A stretch of DNA of 64,000 nucleotides, from contig NZ_CP090347.1 in assembly GCF_021398715.1 (NCBI RefSeq), forward strand, positions 3,224,001-3,288,000, written 5' to 3'. A program made the position numbers and the translations under genes. Shown here piece by piece: positions 60,380 through 64,000 of the stretch; the stretch's first letter is position 1, and each line of letters begins with the position of its first letter. Origin of the DNA: Microbacterium binotii. GTDB lineage: Bacteria > Actinomycetota > Actinomycetes > Actinomycetales > Microbacteriaceae. The notes under the pieces were generated by a model that was given only the letters and a program-made list of their open reading frames with translations, ran no database searches and had not been told where the DNA came from.

Positions 60380-60703
60380 ATGAGCGCGAAGGCGACCAGC
60401 TCGAGCACCTGGAACCAGGACGTCCTCGAAGCAGACGGTCCTGTCCTGGTGGACTTCTGGGCGGAGTGGTGCGGCCCGTGTCGCATGGTGGCCCCGGTTC
60501 TCGATGAGATCCAGGCGGAGAACCCCGAGAAGATCACGGTCCTCAAGCTCAACGTGGACGAGAACCCCGATCTCGCGATGAAGTACCAGATCACCTCCAT
60601 CCCGGCGATGAAGGTGTTCCAGGGCGGCGAGGTCAAGACCACGATCATCGGCGCGAAGCCGAAGTTCGCGCTCGAGCAGGATCTGGCCGCGTTCATCGGC
60701 TGA
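60380..60703 (+). CDS. trxA: Thioredoxin
   Basis: The 107-residue protein disulfide reductant has the active site WCGPC in VDFWAEWCGPCRMVAPVLDE and the cis-Pro loop ITSIPAMKVFQGGEV. The ATG at 60380 has AAGGGA about 7 nt upstream; an ATG at 60374 is also in frame but too close to that site. It is reduced by the trxB product upstream. A strong terminator follows. Confidence 0.96.
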   Translation: MSAKATSSSTWNQDVLEADGPVLVDFWAEWCGPCRMVAPVLDEIQAENPEKITVLKLNVDENPDLAMKYQITSIPAMKVFQGGEVKTTIIGAKPKFALEQDLAAFIG

Positions 60704-60717
60704 TCCAGTTCCCCGCT

Positions 60718-60759
60718 ACAGAAGAAGCCCCCGGAGATTTCTCCGGGGGCTTCTTCTGT
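60718..60759. terminator. Intrinsic terminator after trxA
   Basis: A perfect 20-bp stem, left arm ACAGAAGAAGCCCCCGGAGA, closes on a 2-nt loop; the right arm ends TTCTTCTGT, T-rich. It ends trxA transcription and may also serve the convergent small gene at 60767. Confidence 0.92.
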
Positions 60760-60766
60760 GCGCTGT

Positions 60767-61108
60767 TCAGGATGCTTCAGGCCGCACGGTGGCGTCCCAC
60801 CGGCGAGAGGTGTTCGTGTCGCCGAGCAGGCGCCAGACGGCACGGGTCAGCGGCGGATAGTCCAGGGCGATCTGACGGAGCACACGGTAGTGGCGCGCCG
60901 GCGACGGCTTGCTGCCGCCGGCTTCGGCGATGTTCTCTGCGCGCAGGAGGAATACGACGAGTTCATCGACCGTGGGGAGCTCTTCCATGAAGTCCCACGG
61001 GTCCTCCCCCTCACGGAGTCGTTCGTGGATGAGGGCGGCCAGTTCGTCCGCGGCTTCCGCCCGCAGCAGCTCGAGACTCGCTCGACGGCGTGGGGATTCG
61101 GAGGTCAT
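60767..61108 (-). CDS. Small conserved protein of unknown function
   Basis: The 113-residue charged helical protein has LELLRAEAADELAALIHERLREGEDPWDFMEELPTVDELVVFLLRAENIAEAG and RHYRVLRQIALDYPPLTRAVWRLLGD. No catalytic motif is seen. From memory, homologues in this position carry the name tryptophan synthase subunit alpha, which the sequence does not support. It lies between trxA and parB. Confidence 0.75.
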   Translation of the reverse strand: MTSESPRRRASLELLRAEAADELAALIHERLREGEDPWDFMEELPTVDELVVFLLRAENIAEAGGSKPSPARHYRVLRQIALDYPPLTRAVWRLLGDTNTSRRWDATVRPEAS

Positions 61109-61273
61109 GATTCCAGCCTACGTTTCGTCTGACGCACCGAGGCCTCAGCGTCGGCCACCCTCCGTTCGTTGATCGAGTGAGGCCCGGAGACACAAGGAAC
61201 CGAACCCCGATACGCGGATCTCACCGCGCCAAGCACGCGATTTCGATTCGTCAGGAGCGATTCTCCGCTCGGA

Positions 61274-62236
61274 TCAGCGAGATGCGCCCAGCTCTTCCTC
61301 ACCGAGCTCACTGAGGATGCGGTTCAAGTCCTGGATGGTGGCGAAATCGATCGCGATCTGGCCTTTTCGTGCGGAGATGGAGATCTTCACGCGCGTATTG
61401 AGTCGATCCCCCAACCGTTCCGCGATCTCATCGAGATGTGCGCGTCGCGCCCCCGCCTTCGGCGCAGGCCGCTTCACCGTGGCGGCACCCTTGGCCGCGG
61501 CTTCGGCCGCACGGACCGACAGGTCCTCGTTCACGATCTTGTCCGCGAGGCGCTGCATGCTCTCGCCGTCCTCAACGGACAGGATCGCACGGGCGTGCCC
61601 GGCCGAGAGCACGCCGGCAGCGACACGCTGCTGTACCGGAACCGGCAGACGCAGCAGGCGGATGGTGTTGGAGATCTGGGGACGCGACCTTCCGATCCGC
61701 GTGGCCAGCTGTTCCTGGGTGATTCCGAAGTCCTCGAGCAGCTGCTGATATGCCGATGCCTCCTCGAGCGGGTTCAGCTGCGACCGGTGGAGGTTCTCGA
61801 GAAGGGCGTCGCGGAGCAGATCCTCGTCGGCGGTCTCTCGCAGAATCGCGGGGATCGTCTCCAGTCCCGCCTCGCGCGCGGCTCGGGTTCGCCGCTCTCC
61901 CATGATCAGCTCGTAGGTGCCCTCGCCGGTGTCGCGCACGACCACCGGCTGCAGCACACCGAACTCGCGCACGGAATGCACCAGCTCTGCCAGATCTTCC
62001 GGGTCGAAGTTCGTCCGCGGCTGACGAGGGTTGGGAACGATCGCGTGCGGATCGACCTGGATCAGGCGTGCGCCGGGAACGGCGATCAGCTCCTCCTGCG
62101 GGGCCTCTTCCTTCGCCGCATCCGCCGTGGGTGCGGGGGCGCCGGGGAAGAACACGTCGACCGGACGCGCCTCAGAACCCTCCGATGTCGGGATGAGAGC
62201 GCCGATCCCCCGACCGAGTCCCGTTCGCTTGGCCAT
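61274..62236 (-). CDS. parB: Chromosome-partitioning protein ParB
   Basis: This 320-residue CTP-dependent clamp loads at parS. The CTPase/ParB box is GERRTRAAREAGLETIPAI, preceded by NPRQPRTNFDPEDLAELVHSVREFGVLQPVVV. The HTH DFGITQEQLATRIGRSRPQISNTIRLL reads parS, and the C-terminal dimer domain follows. The ParA-binding tip is basic at the N-terminus (AKRTGLGRGIGALIP). It shares one base with the parA stop. Three parS sites lie upstream. Confidence 0.97.
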   Translation of the reverse strand: MAKRTGLGRGIGALIPTSEGSEARPVDVFFPGAPAPTADAAKEEAPQEELIAVPGARLIQVDPHAIVPNPRQPRTNFDPEDLAELVHSVREFGVLQPVVVRDTGEGTYELIMGERRTRAAREAGLETIPAILRETADEDLLRDALLENLHRSQLNPLEEASAYQQLLEDFGITQEQLATRIGRSRPQISNTIRLLRLPVPVQQRVAAGVLSAGHARAILSVEDGESMQRLADKIVNEDLSVRAAEAAAKGAATVKRPAPKAGARRAHLDEIAERLGDRLNTRVKISISARKGQIAIDFATIQDLNRILSELGEEELGASR

Positions 62237-63198
62237 CAGTGGTCTCCTTCGTTCGTGGTGGACGCGGCCTCATCGGCCTCGCGAGCCAGCAGTTCGACGG
62301 CGGCTTCACGGTAGGCGACCGCGCCTGCCGACTGGCCGTCGTAGGCGATGACGGTCTGTCCGAAGCTCGGTGCTTCGGACACCCGCACCGAGCGCGGGAT
62401 CACCGTGTTCAGCACTTCCTTCGGGAAGTGCGTGCGCACCTCCTCAGCGACCTGCTGCGCGAGTCGCGTGCGCCCGTCGTACATCGTCAGCAGGATGGAG
62501 GACACGTGAAGCGGCGGATTCAGGTGTTTCTGGATCATCTGCACGCTACCGAGGAGCTGGCTCAGCCCCTCGAGGGCGTAGTACTCGCACTGAATGGGAA
62601 TGAGGACCTCGTCCGCGGCAGTGAACGCGTTGATGGTGAGCAATCCCAGTGAAGGCGGGCAGTCGATGAGAACGACATGCGGCGGCTCGTCGACAGCGGC
62701 GAGGTACTCCTCGAGCGCGCGGCGAAGCCGGTGTTCGCGTGCGACCTGGGAGACCAGCTCGATCTCCGCGCCGGCGAGGTGGATTGTGCTCGGCGCGCAA
62801 GTGAGCAGCGGAGACTCGGGGCTCGTCTGGACGATGTCGGCGAGCGGGAACTCATCGATCAGCACGTCGTAGACGCTCGGGATGTCCGCCGTGTGCGGCA
62901 CGCCCAGGGCAGTGGATGCGTTCCCCTGCGGATCCAGGTCGATCACCAGCACGCGAGCACCCACGCTCGCGAGCGCGGCCGCGAGATTGACGGTCGTCGT
63001 CGTCTTGCCGACGCCACCCTTCTGGTTGGAGACCGTGAGGATGCGAGTCCCTGTCGGCAGGGACACGGTGGAGTCCTCGAGAGCGCGTCGCCGCGCGCGG
63101 AGGTCTGCGAGTTCGCGGGCAAGAGGGGTGTCGTCACCGAAGTCCGTCGCGGTGTCGTCGGATTGTTTCACGTGAAACACTTCGCCTTTCGCCAGCAT
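62236..63198 (-). CDS. parA: Chromosome-partitioning ATPase ParA
   Basis: This 320-residue deviant-Walker ATPase moves ParB-parS complexes. It carries VSNQKGGVGKTTTTVNLAAALA (signature Lys plus Walker A), DLDPQGNASTALGV and LIDCPPSLGLLTINAFTAADEVLIPIQ (Walker B region). If the ATG at 63198 is used, codons 7-12 lie within a parS site, so the binding site is inside the gene. Shorter GTG starts just after the site are possible. Confidence 0.96.
   Translation of the reverse strand: MLAKGEVFHVKQSDDTATDFGDDTPLARELADLRARRRALEDSTVSLPTGTRILTVSNQKGGVGKTTTTVNLAAALASVGARVLVIDLDPQGNASTALGVPHTADIPSVYDVLIDEFPLADIVQTSPESPLLTCAPSTIHLAGAEIELVSQVAREHRLRRALEEYLAAVDEPPHVVLIDCPPSLGLLTINAFTAADEVLIPIQCEYYALEGLSQLLGSVQMIQKHLNPPLHVSSILLTMYDGRTRLAQQVAEEVRTHFPKEVLNTVIPRSVRVSEAPSFGQTVIAYDGQSAGAVAYREAAVELLAREADEAASTTNEGDH
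63164..63179. promoter_or_regulatory. parS site 1 (within parA 5' end)
   Basis: TGTTTCACGTGAAACA matches the bacterial parS consensus exactly. It lies within or just before the parA coding sequence, depending on the start. ParB would nucleate here. Confidence 0.95.
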
Positions 63199-63244
63199 CG
63201 AACCCTGTCCACTCTAATCGTCGCCATCGACAGCCACGCCGTGA

Positions 63245-63260
63245 TGTTTCACGTGAAACA
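63245..63260. promoter_or_regulatory. parS site 2 (parA-rsmG gap)
   Basis: A perfect TGTTTCACGTGAAACA copy lies in the 67-bp space between rsmG's stop and the parA start. Confidence 0.95.
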
Positions 63261-63265
63261 TCCCC

Positions 63266-63922
63266 TCAGGAGCGCTTCACCCGTCCACGGACCACCCGGG
63301 TCGGCGTGTCCAGGAGGTTCTCCCCCACGACCTCGACGCGCAGATCCACGACGCGGTGAGCGCGGGCCTGCTTCGCGGCCTTCTCGATCTCCGCATCCGC
63401 GGCCGCGCCCTTGAGAAGAATGAGCTCGCCGCCATCGCGCACGAGAGGCGCCGTGATCGGAAGAAGTGTGCGCAGAGCGCTCACCGCGCGGGCTGTCACC
63501 GCGTCGAGGGTCGCGCCGCGGGTCCAGTCCTGCGAGCGACCGCGGAAGACCTCGACGTTGTCCAGGGCGAGCTCGTCGACCTGCTCCTGCAGCCACTGAG
63601 TGCGTCGTTCCATCGGCTCGATCAGGACCCACTCGACGTCAGGACGTGCGATGGCCCCGACGAGGCCCGGCAATCCGGCTCCGGATCCGACATCGCCGAT
63701 ACGACCGACCGGAACGAGCGGCGCCATCACCGCACTGTTCAGGATGTGACGGGTCCACAGCCGTGGTAGCTCCAGCGGACCGATCAGTCCACGCAGCTCG
63801 CCCTCCTTGGCGAGGTTGCGTGTGAAGGCGCGGGCGCGATCGATTCCGTCTCCGAAGATCGTCGACGCCGCATCCGGCTCCGGCTCGAGGTCGTCCATCA
63901 ATGTTTCACGTGAAACACTCAC
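63266..63922 (-). CDS. rsmG: 16S rRNA (guanine527-N7)-methyltransferase
   Basis: RsmG/GidB (218 aa) methylates G527 of 16S rRNA using SAM. It contains IGPLELPRLWTRHILNSAV, the SAM loop VGSGAGLPGLVGAIARPD, and LIEPMERRTQWLQE. The GTG at 63922 overlaps the jag stop by GTGA, which supports it over the ATG at 63898. The first codons coincide with a parS site. The gene belongs to the origin-proximal jag-rsmG-parA-parB set. Confidence 0.95.
   Translation of the reverse strand: MSVSRETLMDDLEPEPDAASTIFGDGIDRARAFTRNLAKEGELRGLIGPLELPRLWTRHILNSAVMAPLVPVGRIGDVGSGAGLPGLVGAIARPDVEWVLIEPMERRTQWLQEQVDELALDNVEVFRGRSQDWTRGATLDAVTARAVSALRTLLPITAPLVRDGGELILLKGAAADAEIEKAAKQARAHRVVDLRVEVVGENLLDTPTRVVRGRVKRS
63902..63917. 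promoter_or_regulatory. parS site 3 (within rsmG 5' end)
   Basis: This is the third perfect TGTTTCACGTGAAACA copy in 0.75 kb. It encodes residues 2-7 (SVSRET region) of RsmG when the GTG at 63922 is the start, so the binding site is preserved in coding sequence. Confidence 0.95.
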
Positions 63923-64000
63923 GCGCGACGGAGCACAGTGTGGCGCTGCGCGCCCTCGCCGTACGACTCCGAAACGAGCCCACGCTCCGCCGCGATGTCG
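63919..64000 (-). CDS. jag: Jag/KhpB RNA-binding protein, C-terminal end (partial)
   Basis: The last 26 residues of a gene entering from the right edge are visible: an R3H-type end with GLVSESYGEGAQRHTVLRRA and then TGA. The ES.GEG..R..V pattern matches the R3H domain of Jag. The stop overlaps the rsmG GTG (GTGA). The KH domain and start are outside the window. Confidence 0.8.
   Translation of the reverse strand, partial: DIAAERGLVSESYGEGAQRHTVLRRA

Noticed and set aside
60767..61108. Tryptophan synthase alpha subunit, a name I recall for homologues in this position
   Set aside because: At 113 residues it is far too short, has no TIM-barrel or catalytic motifs, and has no trp neighbours.
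61109..61273. A tRNA or small RNA in the gap between the small unknown gene and parB
   Set aside because: I could fold no cloverleaf and found no CCA end or clear hairpin.

Overview
The window is chromosomal DNA of a high-GC actinobacterium, most likely a Microbacterium-like member of the Microbacteriaceae. The reasons are the base composition, frequent GTG starts and stop/start overlaps, the DUF6049-murJ-trxB-trxA and jag-rsmG-parA-parB blocks, an LAxTG-type wall-sorting signal, and the heavily repeated octamer GGATGCGG. The right end lies close to the replication origin: three perfect parS sites flank parA and rsmG, and the sequence ends inside jag, the gene normally followed by yidC, rnpA, rpmH and dnaA. 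No IS element, prophage, CRISPR array, rRNA or tRNA was found.

Layout. 0-9.4 kb: a secreted trypsin-like protease, a short carbamoyltransferase-like enzyme, a minus-strand operon (HisC/Pat-type aminotransferase, E1 alpha, E1 beta, E2 of a 2-oxoacid dehydrogenase), a 4-TM membrane protein, a WXG-like small protein with an alpha/beta hydrolase, and a low-molecular-weight tyrosine phosphatase. 9.4-21.7 kb: purB, membrane proteins, a shikimate dehydrogenase-like enzyme, an EamA exporter, an AraC-VOC-DUF1801 cluster, a VIT1-type transporter, an acyltransferase, a DedA-kinase-regulator operon and a PyrD-like flavoenzyme. 21.7-30.3 kb: small enzymes and regulators (WYL, TetR, SoxR) next to their probable targets, ending with soxR divergent from an MFS pump over a SoxR box.

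30.3-36.6 kb: replication and ribosome genes (dnaB; rpsF-ssb-rpsR-rplI). Between dnaB and rplI sit two secreted-protein genes on the opposite strand. One encodes a wall-anchored protein with seven chaplin-like repeats and a collagen-like stalk. The dnaB upstream region carries DnaA boxes. 36.8-44.5 kb: two coupled unknown genes, then a minus-strand run of an S-adenosylhomocysteine hydrolase-like protein, a nucleoside-deaminase-type amidohydrolase and a DUF985 cupin, followed by a polar amino-acid ABC transporter. 44.6-52.5 kb: a lipoprotein, a GtrA-like protein, an aldehyde dehydrogenase with DUF779 and a GAF regulator, a PadR-HAAS unit, and an HxlR regulator divergent from an azoreductase-like flavoprotein. 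52.5-64 kb: CCA-adding enzyme, a methyltransferase, DUF6049, murJ, trxB, trxA, a small conserved protein, parB, parA, rsmG and the end of jag.

Intergenic space is rich in long palindromes. One 21-23 bp-arm hairpin and one 73-bp nested element each occur twice. Two further long hairpins and three copies of a GAGCGAG-rich repeat also lie between genes.
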